Shown here piece after piece: positions 46,925 through 59,199 of a DNA stretch of 64,000 nucleotides (its first letter is position 1; every line of letters starts with the position of its first letter). The stretch covers positions 24,985,839 to 25,049,838 of the forward strand of contig NW_004955426.1 in the NCBI RefSeq assembly GCF_000276665.1, in the 5' to 3' direction. The translations under genes were made by a program, and so were the position numbers. Below the pieces are notes generated by a model. The model saw only the letters and a list, made by a program, of their open reading frames with translations, searched no databases and was not told the DNA's origin. Source of the stretch: Chinchilla lanigera. Lineage: Eukaryota; Chordata; Mammalia; Rodentia; Chinchillidae.

Positions 46925-47350
46925 TAAATTCAACTTCTTACCATGACATACAAAGGCCTACAAGATCTGGCTTTCTTTTCTCTCTCTAGCCTCATCTCTG
47001 GCCAACCACCTTTATTCCCTCATACTGGCCTCCTTGCTTTTCCTTAGATACACTAGGCAAACTTCTGCCTTACCTTTGTACTGCTGATCCTGCTACCTGA
47101 AACATTCTTTCTGTAGATACTAACGAGTGCCCTACCTCCAAATGACTCAAATGTCACCCTCTCAGAGAAGACTTTCCCAGCTACTTTACACAAAATTTCA
47201 TAACCTCTTCTTCAACACGCCCTAGTTCCTTTCCTGTTTTATCTTTTCCTTAATATTTATTCTTCTCTAAAATGATATATAGTTATTTCTCCTGATTATT
47301 ATCCATTTTCCCACTAGGATAGATAAAATATTTGACATTTTGTTTGCTAA
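46925..47350 (+). repeat. L2 LINE 3' region
   Basis: The run 'acaaggcctacaagatctgg'-like, 'actggcctccttgcttttcc', 'ctacctgaaacattctttct', 'tcaaatgtcaccctctcaga' and 'cccactaggatagataaaat' is the L2 3' consensus order. Confidence 0.85.
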
Positions 47351-47806
47351 AGTAACTCCCCACACCTAAAGCACTGCACCACTGAACAAGTTACTCTCTA
47401 ACTCTTCAAGTGAAGAAAGAAGAAGGGAACAGATGTATAGAAAGCATGTTAACACCACAATTTTTGCAAAAGACAAGACACTGCTCTCATCCTTAAGGGT
47501 TTCCAGTTCCAACTTCCTCAAGATTAGGTTGTTTTTAGAAATGTCTTTAAACTACATCCTCACCATTCATAGTTCTTTCTGGCATGAATGAGATTGTCTT
47601 CTTTGTAATAATAAGTCTTGATTAGAAAAAAGATGCAAGCATGAGGGAAGAAAGATTTATAATTCTCTAGTTCTCTCATCCCCTCATTCCTATGACAACT
47701 ATTCTTAAACACTCACCTAGATTTTCCTTTGATGCTAGTACATAACCACGTGTCCTTGCCTATTTAGCCTTGACACCATTACGATGAGTCAGTTCAATAA
47801 TAAATG

Positions 47807-47925
47807 CAGGGGCTGAGGATTTACCTCAATAGGAGAATGCTCGTCTAGCAAACTGGAAGCTCTAGGATCAGTTGTCAGCACCAAAAATAAAAAAACTAAA
47901 AATAATTTTTAAAAAAAATGCAGCA
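47807..47925 (+). repeat. ID-like SINE, strongly diverged
   Basis: 'ggggctgaggatttacctca' and 'gagaatgctcgtctagcaaa' followed by an A-rich region. It sits directly before a B1. Confidence 0.7.
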
Positions 47926-47929
47926 GTGC

Positions 47930-48075
47930 TGGGTGTGGTGATGCACACCTCTAATCCCAGCACTTGGGAGGCTGAAGCAGGAGGATCACTGTGAGTTCAA
48001 GACTGGTGTAGGTTACATAGTGAGTTCATGGTCATCTGGACTACATAGCAAGTCCCTGTCTCAAAAAACCATGTA
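47930..48075 (+). repeat. B1 SINE
   Basis: 'gctgggtgtggtgatgcaca', 'gggaggctgaagcaggagga' and 'aagtccctgtctcaaaaaac', with a TATACA-rich end. Confidence 0.92.
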
Positions 48076-48364
48076 TACATACATATATACATATACTCTT
48101 GCGCACAGTCAAATCCTAATCACCTGTCTTTGCACCAAACACTACCTCTGTAACTTTTAATCATATCACCTTTCAGACTTTCTGCTTCTATCAAAGGATG
48201 CTGAATCTTATTAAGAAAGGAGCAGACTGATGTTACCATACTCACCTTTAATACTACTATATGTTACTGACTGAGCATATAGTATTGAAAAAGGAGACAA
48301 GGTTTTTAATTCTATAGAACTCACATTTTAGTGTAAATAATAGATATCAAACAAATAATTATAT

Positions 48365-48450
48365 GCAACTATATTTTGTGTGTTGCTGGGATCAAATCCA
48401 GGGCCTCACACATGTCAGGTAAGCACTCTACCACTCAGCTCACACCTCCA
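48365..48450 (-). repeat. ID-like SINE, reverse
   Basis: 'gttgctgggatcaaatccag', 'ggcctcacacatgtcaggta' and 'aagcactctaccactcagct' read as a reversed, diverged ID or B4 tRNA part. Confidence 0.7.
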
Positions 48451-48722
48451 CACCCATCAAATAAACAATCAAATAAACATGACATCTATTAAAAAATAAA
48501 AGAATAATCAAGAAAGAAAGTAATTGGGGAAATCCATCCATAATATATCTTGAACTTAGAGAAGGTCTGTCTATGAATGTATTATTTGGGTGAGCCCAGA
48601 AGTATAAGAATAATCTAGCCATAGAACAATTTGGAGAAAGAATATTCTAGGCAGAGAATGCAAGTGTGAACATAAGTAGTTGTAAATAATTCTAGAATGT
48701 TCAAGGCAAAGGTTAAAGTTCA

Positions 48723-49711
48723 CGTGACGAGGAGGAGGTCGAGAGAAAACAAAGAGAGAAAAAGCAGCTGCTTTTGCTGCAGCACTAAGAGAAACAGACC
48801 CTAAGTCTGATTCCCAGGGCCCCAAGAAGAACTTGACAACTGCATTCATCTGCTACCACTGTTAAAAGCCAGGCCACCTCAAGAGGAACTGCCCTAAGAG
48901 GGCCCCTGGGCCATGCCCTCAATGCAAAGGTGACCACTGGAGATCGGTTTGCCCACTGAAGCGGAGGCCCCAGAGCTCAGACCTGTCCTACCAGTTAGTT
49001 CAACAGGAATGAGGGGGCCCGGGGCATACTCTGCCTTGTCCCTCTGGCCAGACTGTCATCTCCATGGCGGAGCCCCGGGTAATCACGACTATGGAGGAAC
49101 AAGAAAACAGCCTGTTGCTAAACACAGGTGCAAGTCTCTCGTTCCTTCTTTTCAATCCTGGCCTTCTTTCCAGCTGTCACACCTCAGTGAAAGAAGTCGC
49201 TGTTTTTCACAACCCTTAGGCTGTAACTACTTGTTAGATCCTTCTTGCATATCTCTGTCTTCCAGAGAAACCACTTTGAAAATACCACCATGTATTACAG
49301 CAGCCATTGATATTTTCCTACTAATCTATCCATAACTTTGTAACGTTTGTATTGTTCCTATGCTATTTCATAAAGGGATGTATGTTTATTATTATGTGTT
49401 TCCTAAAACAACCATTGAGAAGAGTTAATGATTATTCAATTGGTCGCTCATGTATAGCTCTATTTATTTTCTTTAGAAGCCACTTTGAAGATACCAAAGT
49501 ACAGTACAACAACTATTGATAATCTCCTACCCCCTCTGTCTGTAACTCACTATTATTTATCTCTTTGTTTTCCTGAGAAACTATCTTGTAGATAACAATA
49601 TGTAAAACAGTAACCACTGATAATTTCCTACCACTTTGTCTATCATTTGGTAAGCCCCCCCATTATTATGTTATCTTTCTTTTATTCTTTAAAATTAAAA
49701 ATTAAAAAAAA
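48723..49711 (+). mobile_element. Composite A-tailed retroposon, copy C, with retroviral gag-pro remnant
   Basis: The element runs from 48,723 to an A-run ending at 49,711. It is flanked by aaagttca (48,715-48,722 and 49,712-49,719); part of this duplication overlaps the A tail. The first ~480 bases derive from an endogenous retrovirus. From about 49,205 the sequence switches to the 3' module shared with copies A and B (start acaacccttaggctgtaact). The module has three ~100-base imperfect units near 49,250, 49,465 and 49,560. It is inserted into L2-like sequence and is not capable of coding. Confidence 0.8.
48790..49195 (+). pseudogene. Endogenous retroviral nucleocapsid-protease remnant
   Basis: The frame around 48,850 encodes a first zinc knuckle (C-x2-C-x4-H-x4-C, with an internal stop just after the second Cys). 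A second follows with spacing C-x2-C-x3-H-x4-C. After a stop and frame change come an EPRV segment and LLLNTGAS, the retroviral protease active-site block with Asp replaced by Asn. The order nucleocapsid then protease, with the EPRV lead-in, favours a class I (ERV1-like) origin. The piece is truncated at both ends, has several breaks and is inactive. Confidence 0.8.
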
Positions 49712-51562
49712 AAAGTTCAGCTCGGCTGAAGCACAATGAGCAAGAATGGAGTAAAATGAAATGAAAGAAATAAGTATGAAGATGAATTACATACAGCTCT
49801 GCAATTTAAAACAGCACTTACACTTCACTTATTGCCAGTATTGATATTGGTAATGATACTTTCAAGCTATTATAAGTATAGTATAAAATGAAGAAAAGGC
49901 AATTATGTTAATGTTGTTAAGAATCCATTATTTTAAACACAGTAAGAAATATAGATAGCAATTTTTAATATTTGAGCTTTAAAAATTTTAATTAAACTAT
50001 CACTATAAATTCAAGAATATTTCCCATTTTAAAAACATATATTTCTAAAGAAACTTCAATGAAGAAGCAGGAAGGCAGCACTTCCTCACTGAGCCCAAAC
50101 TCACTGCATGAAAAGGACAGCTTCAAACTACAGGCACTATGACTGCTGGTGACTCCAGAGGCCTGTATGGAGAAGTGCACCAGTGCAGCAGAGCAGTGGA
50201 TGCAACACACTGCAATGGACTGCAATGACTGCTGAGCTGGCCAGTTGTGACCTGCAAGAGAGGGCAATTGCCAGGGGCCATCATGGAAAGAGGCCAAATG
50301 AGCTTGGGACTGCCAGCAGGTGCTAGCTCCACCTAGTGGTCCCCAGTTGAGTTCAAAGTAGCAGAGGTCTTGGGACTACAGCAAGCTGGGCAGGATTGGT
50401 TCCAGCCTCAGAGCCTGAGGTCTGCCTGATTTCAGTGGAAAATGGGGTGTGGGTTCACTGGTATCATCCTCTGTCCCACCATGGTGCTGCTGCTGGTTCA
50501 TTGGGATTAATCCATGTGGCTCGGGACTCTCTCCCCATGTTGTCTAACAGTGGCAGCAGAGATATACCTTGAAGTAGACATTTTTTATTTTCTTTTTTAA
50601 AATTTTCTTTGTTTTTTTCTTGTTTGTTCTTGTTTTTATATGAATGTAAACATGGTTTCTACTTTTTTGTTGTTGTTCTACTCTATTCTTGTTTTTATTT
50701 CATCCTTGTCTTTCCTTCCTGTCTTCACCAATTTCCCAAAGTTTGTGAGATCCACTTTTGTCCTCCAACCTTTCTTCTAATCTCTTTCTTTTCTTCTGTT
50801 TCTCTATTTTTCCCAACTCCTTTAAATTTTCTCCCTGGAGGGTAAACTTGCCATATTGAGGCCTTCTATATAGCATACAATTTTCCAGTTTGTTTTAGAT
50901 TTTGTTATATAACCACAAACCTAGTACACACAGTTAAAGGTGACAAATTAACAGTTACCTCAGTTTGTCATTTTCTAGGCTGTATGATAATATTGTTATT
51001 GCTGACTGTATCACTTTAACCAAAGTGGTATACTGTTCTAACCAGTAGTTTTTCCTGGTATATGAAGACTGAGATTGCCTAAGGGTCACAAAAATATTAC
51101 AGGTCAGGGCCAAAGAACCATGGGTTGGGCAAGTAGGCAGCAACTTCTCATCCCCAATAATTTGAAGAGATAGGATCTTGCAACAAACTCAAAACCCAAC
51201 AGCCAGCTATACCTGGAAGGCTATACCTGAAAGACATCTCTGAGCAGTCATTTCCTAAAAGTTCTAAATTCTAGCAATAAAGCTACTTATTGTAGGCAAT
51301 TTATAAGCATCAACGCAGGAATTAAATTTAAAGAAATATAAAATGAGACATTTAAACAAGATTCAATCCCAGATTTCCAGCTCACCAAAGACAAATCCAT
51401 GGGACAATGAAATGGACAATCTGAAGCCTACCCACCTGGAATCTCTGAAGTGGTAACAGCAGAAGTAACTGAGCAGATGAAAGAGGCTATAGAAAAAAAC
51501 TAAATGGGAAATAATTTCTCAGACTACTGTAGAGAGGGTGAGCATAATGAAAAATTTGCTTA

Positions 51563-52440
51563 GTGATTCTAGAGCAGACACAAATTGAAAAAAAAATAAA
51601 GGAGCTCAGGAAAATGATGGAAACCATATATGGCCAACATAAGAAAGAAATGCAATCCATAAAACAGATTCAAACAGATGTTCTGGAGATTAAAAATTCC
51701 ATTGCAAGTATATGTAACAGAATGAGCCAATGCAAGGACAGAATATCAGATATAGAACAGAGGATTGTGGTCAGCAATCATTAAAAAGGAAGATTTCTTA
51801 AAAATAGCATGAGATCAGGAAAAAAAAAATCAATCCAACAGCTGCTAAATGATGCAAAGAACACTAACATAAGATTGATTAGAGTCAATGAAAAAGCAGG
51901 AGATAGCAAAAAAAAAAAAAAAAACATTAAAAACTTGTTCACACAAGTCATGGCAGAAAACTTCCCTGGGAGGGAAAAAGAATTTGACATACAAGTTAGT
52001 GAGGCATATAAAACTCCAATTAGGTACGATTTTAAAAAACTACAACAAGGCATGTAACAGTCAAGATTCTAGAAATTCAACACAAGAACAGAATATTAAA
52101 AGCTGTTACACAAAAGAAACAAATCACCTATAAAAGAAAGCCCATCAGAATCATGGCAGACTTCTCAACACAAGTCCTCAATTCAAGGAGAGCTTGGAGT
52201 GAAGTATTTCCAGCCCTAAATCAAAAAAAATCACCAACCCAGACTGATGTACCCCCAAAATTATCTTTCAAACTTGATGTAGAAATAAGATACTTCTGTG
52301 GCAAAGAATACCTGAGAAAATTCATGACCACCAAACCAGCCCTCCAAAATATTCTGAAGGATATTCCAAAAAGAAATAACACGAACTACAACTCCATGAA
52401 TGCCAACAGAATGACTCTGCCAGGCAAAACAAGCAATTAA
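51563..52440 (+). pseudogene. L1 ORF1 remnant
   Basis: Three successive pieces are in different frames. 51,563-51,784 is a Lys/Glu/Ile-rich coiled coil. 51,809-52,057 contains ENFPGREKEFDIQVSEAYKT, typical of the ORF1 RNA-recognition domain. 52,153-52,440 contains RRAWSEVFPALN and PPKLSFKLD, the C-terminal domain. The intact protein is a trimeric RNA-binding chaperone; this one is dead. Confidence 0.85.
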
Positions 52441-52479
52441 AAGGGGGGAGGGGGCACCAACAACAGGAAAATAACATGA

Positions 52480-55400
52480 CAAGGATAAGTCAATACATAT
52501 CAGCTATAACAGTCAATGTTAATGACACCAATCAAAAGAAACAGAGCAGTTAAATGGATCAACAAGCAATATCCAACAATATGCTGCAAAAAAGAAACAT
52601 ATTTAACTCAAAATGTAAATAATAGACTAGAAGTCAAAGATGGCAAACAATACTCCATGTGACAGTTCTACTAGACAAAAATGTTCAACAATGAAATACT
52701 GGAACTAAACAAAACTGTTGAACAAATGGACCCAATAGATATCTACAGAGTGTTCCATGTCACAACATCAGAATACATTCTTCACAGCTGCACATGGGAT
52801 GTTCTCTGAAATAGACCATACACTAGCCCATAGAACATGCTTTACTAAATGGAAAGGAAAGACAAGACTCAAACCTATGCAATTAGGAATGAAATGGGTG
52901 AAATCACAATCGATCCTGCAGAAATCCAGAATATCATTAATACCTACTTTGAGAACATTTATAACAACAGGATGGAAAACACAGAAAAAATGCACAGAGT
53001 CCTAGATACGTATGAATTACCATGAATGAATCAAGATATAAAATTTCTAAATAACCCAATATCAGTCAATGAAATTGAGGTGTAATTTATAAACTACCAA
53101 GAAAGAAAAGCTCAGGCCCTGAGGATTCACTGCTAAAGTCAAGAAGATATTTAGAGAAGATTAAATGCTACTACTTCTCAAACTCTTTAATGAAATTGAA
53201 AGGGAAGCAGTACTCCCAAACTCACTTCTGGAAGCAAGTATTACCCTGATACCAAAACCAGAGAAGGATCCAGCCAAAAAACAAAGAACTACAGGCCAAT
53301 CTCCCTCATGAACATAGATGGAAAAATCCTCAATAAGATACTGGCAAACAGAATGTAGCAAATCATCAAGAAGATTATTCACCAAGACCAAGTAGTACTC
53401 ATCCAGGGATGCTGTAAATCGATAAATTAATATACCATATCAACACAGTCAAGGACAAATCTACATGATCATCTCAATAGATGCAGAAAAAGCATCTGAC
53501 AAAGTCCAACAACCATCCATGATAAAACTCCTACAGAAAACTGGAATAGTCTTTGTCTCACATGGGATTAATAATTTCCCTTAGTTACTGCGGGCAGATC
53601 AGGTCCACAATCTCCTGAATGAATGTATGGTGAAGGCTAAATAAAAAGAGGCAAATGGAATGATTTCAGGACCCCAGGAGGATCAAAGCCCTCTCACATA
53701 ATTCAAGATTATCTCTGGACCACGCTAAGATTATTGCTAAGACCACGACCTTCTCTGGGTCGCCCATATTTATTTGGTTATCAGAAGAAGGGAGGGGAGT
53801 ACTTAAGAAGGGCAGAACCACTCAAGGACTTCTCTAAGTAAGGTATGAAGTCTGAAGAATGAGATGCCTGAGGCTATAGTCTTTATGTAGTTGACATCTG
53901 ATGCAGGTGTCCTTGGCTGTGATGTTGTCCTTTGAGGTTTTCTGGCTTCATCCACCACTACAGGTTCTAGTAGGGATTAGAGACTCACAGAGGTTCACTT
54001 ACTATGAGTCCCCCATTTCCAGATAAGGAGCCTAGGCCTTGGACAGATTCACAAGTAAACACAGAAAGCCAATTGGTTAATACTAAATCCTGCTCAGAGC
54101 CACTTTGTAGTGGTCTCCAACAATCTCAACTTGCTAAAAACCATCTATGACAAACCAACAACCAACATCATATTAAACTGTCAAAAACTGAAAGTTTTCA
54201 CTCTAAAATCAGGAACAAGACAAGGATCTCCACTGACACTACTCTTACTCAATCTAGAGCATTTAGACAAGAGAAAGAAATAAAAGGAATAAAGATTAAA
54301 AAGGAAGAAGTTAAATTATCATTATTTGCAAATGATATGACATTCCTACATAGAAGACACCCCAACACCAAAAAACTTATAGATTTAATAACCAAATTCA
54401 ATAGCATAGCTTGATACAGCATTAACACTCAAAAATCAATGGCATTCATGTATACAAACAAGAGACTCATGGAGAGAGAAATTAGGGACCAATACCTTTC
54501 ACAATAGTATCCCCCAAAATGAAATACCTAGGAATTACTCTAACAAAGGAGGTAAAAGACATCTACATTGAAAACTACAGTACTCTGAAAAGAGATCAAA
54601 GAAAATATCAGAAAATGGAAAGATATCCCTGTTTTCTTGGGTAGGAAGAATCAATATAGTGAAAATGGCCAGCCTTTGACAATTTTTATGTAGATTTAAT
54701 GTAATCATGATCAAAATGCCAATAGCATATCTGACAGAATTAGAGAAAACAATCTTCGAATTCATTTGGAGCCAGAAGAGACCTAGACTAGCAAAAGCAA
54801 CTCTGGGCAACAAAAGCAAGGAAAGGGGCCCCACAATCACTGACTTGCAATAATACTACAAAGGTACTGTGATGAGAACAGCATAGCACTGGCAAAAATA
54901 CAGACTGAAGGATCAATGAAACAGTTTAGAAGATGAAGAAGTAACTCCAGACATAGCCACCTTATCTTTGACAAAGGAGCCAAATACTTTCACTGGAAGT
55001 AAGCCTCTTTAACAAACGATGCTGGAAAAACTGGCTTTCCACATGCCAAAGCCCAAAACTAGACTGCTCTCTCTCACCACACACTAAACTAAAATCAAAA
55101 TGGATCAAAGATCTAAATATTAAAACAGAAACAATAAATCTGCTAGAAGATAAAGTAGGTAGAAATCTTGAAGACATGGGTGTAGGTAAAACTTTATGAA
55201 CAAAACTCCAATCCCACAGGAACTGTCACAAAGAATCAACAATTGGGATCTCGTTTTATTAAACTGCTTTTGAACAGCAATAAAAAGCACCAACAGAGTA
55301 AAAAGGCAGCCCACAGTAAGGGAAGAACTTTTTGGCAGCTGTTCCTCAGACAAAAGACAACCAACTATCTACAATATGTAAAGAGCTCAAAAAAAAATCA

Positions 55401-55760
55401 GACCCATCAAATTTAAAGACCCAATCCAAAAATTGGCAACTGATACGAACTAACACTTCTCAGGTGAAGAATTAAAAATAGCAAATAAATATATGAAAAA
55501 ATATTCATCACTGGTCATTCGAGAGATGTAAATTAAAACAACACTGAGATTCCATCTCACTCCAGAAAGAATGGTTATTATCAAGAAATCAACCAATAAG
55601 AAATGCTTGTGGGGTATGCAGCAAAAGAAACCCTTCTCCACTGTTGGTGGAGTGTAGACTGGTGCAACCACTGTGGAAATCAATGTGTCAACTGCTCAGA
55701 AAACTGACTAGAGGTCCCATCTGACCCAGATATTGCTCTTCTTGAAAGAATTAAAAGCAT
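52480..55760 (+). pseudogene. L1 ORF2 remnant (endonuclease/reverse transcriptase)
   Basis: Recognisable blocks are 'catatcagctataacagtca' (endonuclease start), 'atagatgcagaaaaagcatc' (DAEKA of the RT), 'gctgttcctcagacaaaaga' and 'cttctccactgttggtggag' (late ORF2). Many stops and frameshifts are present and an LTR splits the RT. Confidence 0.85.
53554..54122 (-). mobile_element. Solo LTR inserted in the L1, 569 bp
   Basis: L1 ORF2 sequence stops at 'ctggaatagtctt' and resumes at 'atctcaacttgctaaaaacc'. The intervening block begins TGTCTCAC and ends CTCCAACA, the TG...CA form of an LTR. In reverse it has ccaaataaatatgggcgacc, a plausible poly(A) region, about 40 bases after cttaagta. Flanking duplications are not exact. 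The family is unassigned. Confidence 0.55.
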
Positions 55761-56234
55761 GATATTACAGCGATATACACATCTGTGTTTATAGTGGGAC
55801 AGTTTGTTAAGGGCTACATCTTGGAAACAGCTCAAATGCCCATCCATGGTTCAACGTAAATAGATGAACCTTGAGACCATACTCTTAAGTGAAATAAATC
55901 AGAAACACATGTAAATATCACATGGTTTCTTGGTGTGAGAAACCACAAGTGTAAATATGGACCAAAATGTATAATAAATAGATTTTGGGAGATAGAAAAT
56001 GTTCAAATGAGTAAAGGAACAAAGGAGGTGGGAGGGAAAAAAGGGACAAGGAAAAGAAAAAAATAGAAGGAAAAAATGGAAACAAAGAAGGGAAGAGGGC
56101 CTAAAGGGAGGGAAGGGGAAGGGGGAAAAAAAGGCAAGATATATACCATGTAGAGGTACAAATTACCTATGATGAATGTTATCACTCTGTATATCTAAAA
56201 TGTACCAATAAAATAAAAACTTTTGAAAAATAAA

Positions 56235-56663
56235 ATACATAAATCTGTGTCCATCAACTGATTAATTGATAAACAAAAATGGTAAATCCATAGAGGATCC
56301 TATTTTCTAATAAAAAGAAATAAAGTGCTAATACATACTAAACATGGATGGACCTTGAAAACATAGTAAATGAAAGTAGCCAAGAACAAAAGACTCTTCA
56401 CATATGATTCTCTTTATGTGATTCCATATGTAGAAAATGTACCAAACAGGCAAATCTATGGAGATCTGTAAACCATACCAGGGTTCTGTAACTAGATTAG
56501 TGGTTGTGTAGAACTAAGAGAGTTCAGGGGAAATGAAGAGTAACTGCTAATGGGTACAGGGTTTGTTTTGGAGCTCATGGCCACAAAACTGTGTAAATGC
56601 ATTAAAAACTTCTGAATTGTATACTTTAAATTATACATGACTATGTCAATAAAGCTACTTATA
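56235..56663 (+). mobile_element. Older L1 3'-end fragment (L1M type)
   Basis: 'aaactgtgtaaatgcattaa', 'gaattgtatactttaaatta' and 'gtcaataaagctactt' are the classic L1M 3' UTR end. It lies directly after the younger L1. Confidence 0.8.
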
Positions 56664-57381
56664 TGAGCCTTAGTTGGATACTGATTTAAAAATATCAGCA
56701 ACAAAGGACATTTTATAGACAAATGCAAAACCAAATATAGATTAAATATTAGGATATTTAAGGAATTACTATCAATTGCCTTATGTGTTTATAACTATGA
56801 ATGTATAGGAAAATGTCATTACTGATACAAATTTCATATTGAAGTTTCATTGATGAGCTTTCATGATGTCTATAACTTATATCAAATGGTTCATTCATTT
56901 ACACAAAGAAAGAAAATAGGGCATGATTTTAATTACTATGCCTAGGTAGTAGGTACAGGTTGCTTACTGAACCATCATTCAACTTTTCTGTATGTTTGAA
57001 AATTTTCATAATCATAAAAATATTAGAAAACAGTTTTAAAATGTGAGATAATTTTTTAAAAAGTGAAATACTCATTCTAATGCTCTCAACCAGGGATCTA
57101 CCAAGTTTATCTATAAAGGAGCATATTTTACACTTCACAGAGTAGATATCTGTTTCCATTCCTCTGCTATATGTTCGCTGTCTTTATATGTGCATTATGC
57201 ATCTGAACACATTCTTTCATACATACACACATACGCGTGCCCTTTTAAGCCTGTTACTTGATAACAATATACTTTAAATAGGAAAAAAACAGTACAAAAA
57301 AACCTGTTTCTAAATTTAGTTTGACCCAGCAATTCCATTTCCACAAATTTTGACTGACTTGTATCATATATACGTGTCTCA

Positions 57382-57408
57382 CACACACACACACACACAC
57401 ACACACGC
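57382..57408 (+). repeat. (CA)n microsatellite
   Basis: A pure CA run of about 13 units. Confidence 0.95.
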
Positions 57409-57445
57409 TTGTACCACTCACAAAACATTTAATGTACCATTTGTT

Positions 57446-57873
57446 ATGGCTCGTAGCTAGATGTCCCCACAAAGCTTCAAGTGGTCATAGGTGGGGCTTC
57501 TCGGAGGTAGCTGGATCTAGGGTGTGTGATGCTGGGATCAAGGATGTAATACTGGGACTAATTCATGGTGCAATGCTAGGATTAAGGCTGCCCAGCACTG
57601 AGTGTGAGTGCCACCCTCCATAAAGGCGGTTAGCCTGGATAGGATATAAGGGACTCAAAGAGGCTCGCTGCGGGTCGTTGTCGCTTGCTGCTTGCTGCCT
57701 TACTGCCTCTTCCTCCCATGGACTGCTTCTCCTCTGCGACACCCTCTGCCATGCCACGCTGCCTTGGAGCCAGCCAACTATGGATAGAGACCTCTAAACT
57801 GTGAACCAAATAAACCTTTCCTCCTTTAATTTTGGGTGTCAGGTATTTTGTCTTAGAAACAGGAAAAGTAACA
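57446..57873 (+). mobile_element. MaLR-type solo LTR, copy 3
   Basis: It starts tgttatggctcgtagctaga. It contains a TATAA-like gatataag at 57,643 and ends with 'ccaaataaacctttcctcct', 'gggtgtcaggtattttgtct' and 'aaaagtaaca'. It is the longest of three copies sharing both ends (others at 20,697 and 34,263, both reversed). Confidence 0.75.
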
Positions 57874-58859
57874 AAAACACATCATTTATAAAAATTAAAG
57901 AGGAAAACACCCTTCTTTAAAGAGGGATTGTTAAATATATTATAATATCTTATACAATGAAATATAAATACTCTTTTACATCCAAACTTTTCTAGTTACT
58001 GATTTCAGACTATAAGTAGTAACAAAGTAATCTCTGGGATATGTTAAGTTAAAAAGACAAGAGAGAGAATGATGTATATAGTTAAAATTATACCATTTCC
58101 AAGGTTTTAACAGATATATAGACCCATATACTTAAAAATCTACAGATTATCTTTGTAAAGATGTCAAGAAACTGGTACCTGTGGTTGCCTGTGGGAAAGA
58201 AAGCTAAGAGATAAGAGACCGGGGTGGGGTCAAGATTTACTCTTTACTGCACATACTTTGTTACTATTAGATTTTCTTTTTAAAATCACAAGCACATATT
58301 CCTGCTTATTTCTCTTCATTGAAAAGCTTAAGTATAAATTAAACCACAGAACTAGGTAAGATCACAGAGAGTGGAGAGAGAAGATGAGAACAGAAAAGAT
58401 ACTAGTGCACGAGTTTTCCAAATTCAGATGTCAAACTGAAAAGAAAGGACCAACAAAGACAACAGAAGTAGAGATAGAATAGAAAAAGGAAACTCAGGAG
58501 TGTAAAGAATTTCACAGAAATCTATGGAGAAATCTGTCATGGAGAGAGTGATGAATTGAACTGAATTCCTCAGAAAGATCTAGTAACATGAGTGGAAAAC
58601 TTTAGAAATGAGTTCACAAGTTACACACAGGGAACAGAAAAGTACATGCCAGTAAAGAATACTTACTACAACTTAACACCTATTTCTGATTATTTATTGC
58701 TATTTCTATTATTTATTGCTATACTCTATTATTTATTGCTATAATTTTAGGGAAAATTAACTTACTCCCTAAAATAATCCTTCCATTCACAATTTTCTAG
58801 CAAATGTTGCAGCAATAAATTGTACAAGACAGTATTATATGTGTATTTCCTCCAGAGCT

Positions 58860-59160
58860 ACACTGTCTCTGCAATCTTGTCTACCATTCCCCGTCACACT
58901 TCTGTTCCACTCAGCTCGCTTTTTACCCTGTCCTTACCCACATGTCACTCCTTTGTTCAAATGCATCCCCCAGTGCACATACACATGCTGCACTATCAAG
59001 GACTATATTCTTCCTCTCTACCTATTCAGAGACTTTTCTCCTCTTCGAAGATCAAGTAAAAATGCTCTATCCTTCCTCAAGACCTAAAGATCTCCCCCAG
59101 TGGCTCTACTCACCACCCATGAGGACCACTTATTTGACCACACAGTAACATTTATGCTAC
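58860..59160 (+). repeat. Possible L2 remnant
   Basis: A CT-rich stretch with 'cacatgtcactcctttgttc' and 'tatccttcctcaagacctaa' resembles the L2 3' region. The similarity is weak. Confidence 0.3.
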
Positions 59161-59199
59161 TAAAGTATTTTATGTGTTAATGGCACTTCCAAAACGTTT

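Larger units (their letters stand above)
50060..56226 (+). mobile_element. Nearly full-length but inactive L1
   Basis: The structure is in L1 order: a GC-richer leader and pyrimidine-rich stretch (50,100-50,880), an ORF1 remnant (51,540-52,440), an ORF2 remnant (about 52,480-55,760), and a 3' UTR with a purine-rich tract (56,010-56,130) ending in 'ccaataaaataaaaac'. All frames are broken. The ORF2 part is interrupted by an LTR at 53,554-54,122. The precise 5' end is not determined. Confidence 0.8.
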
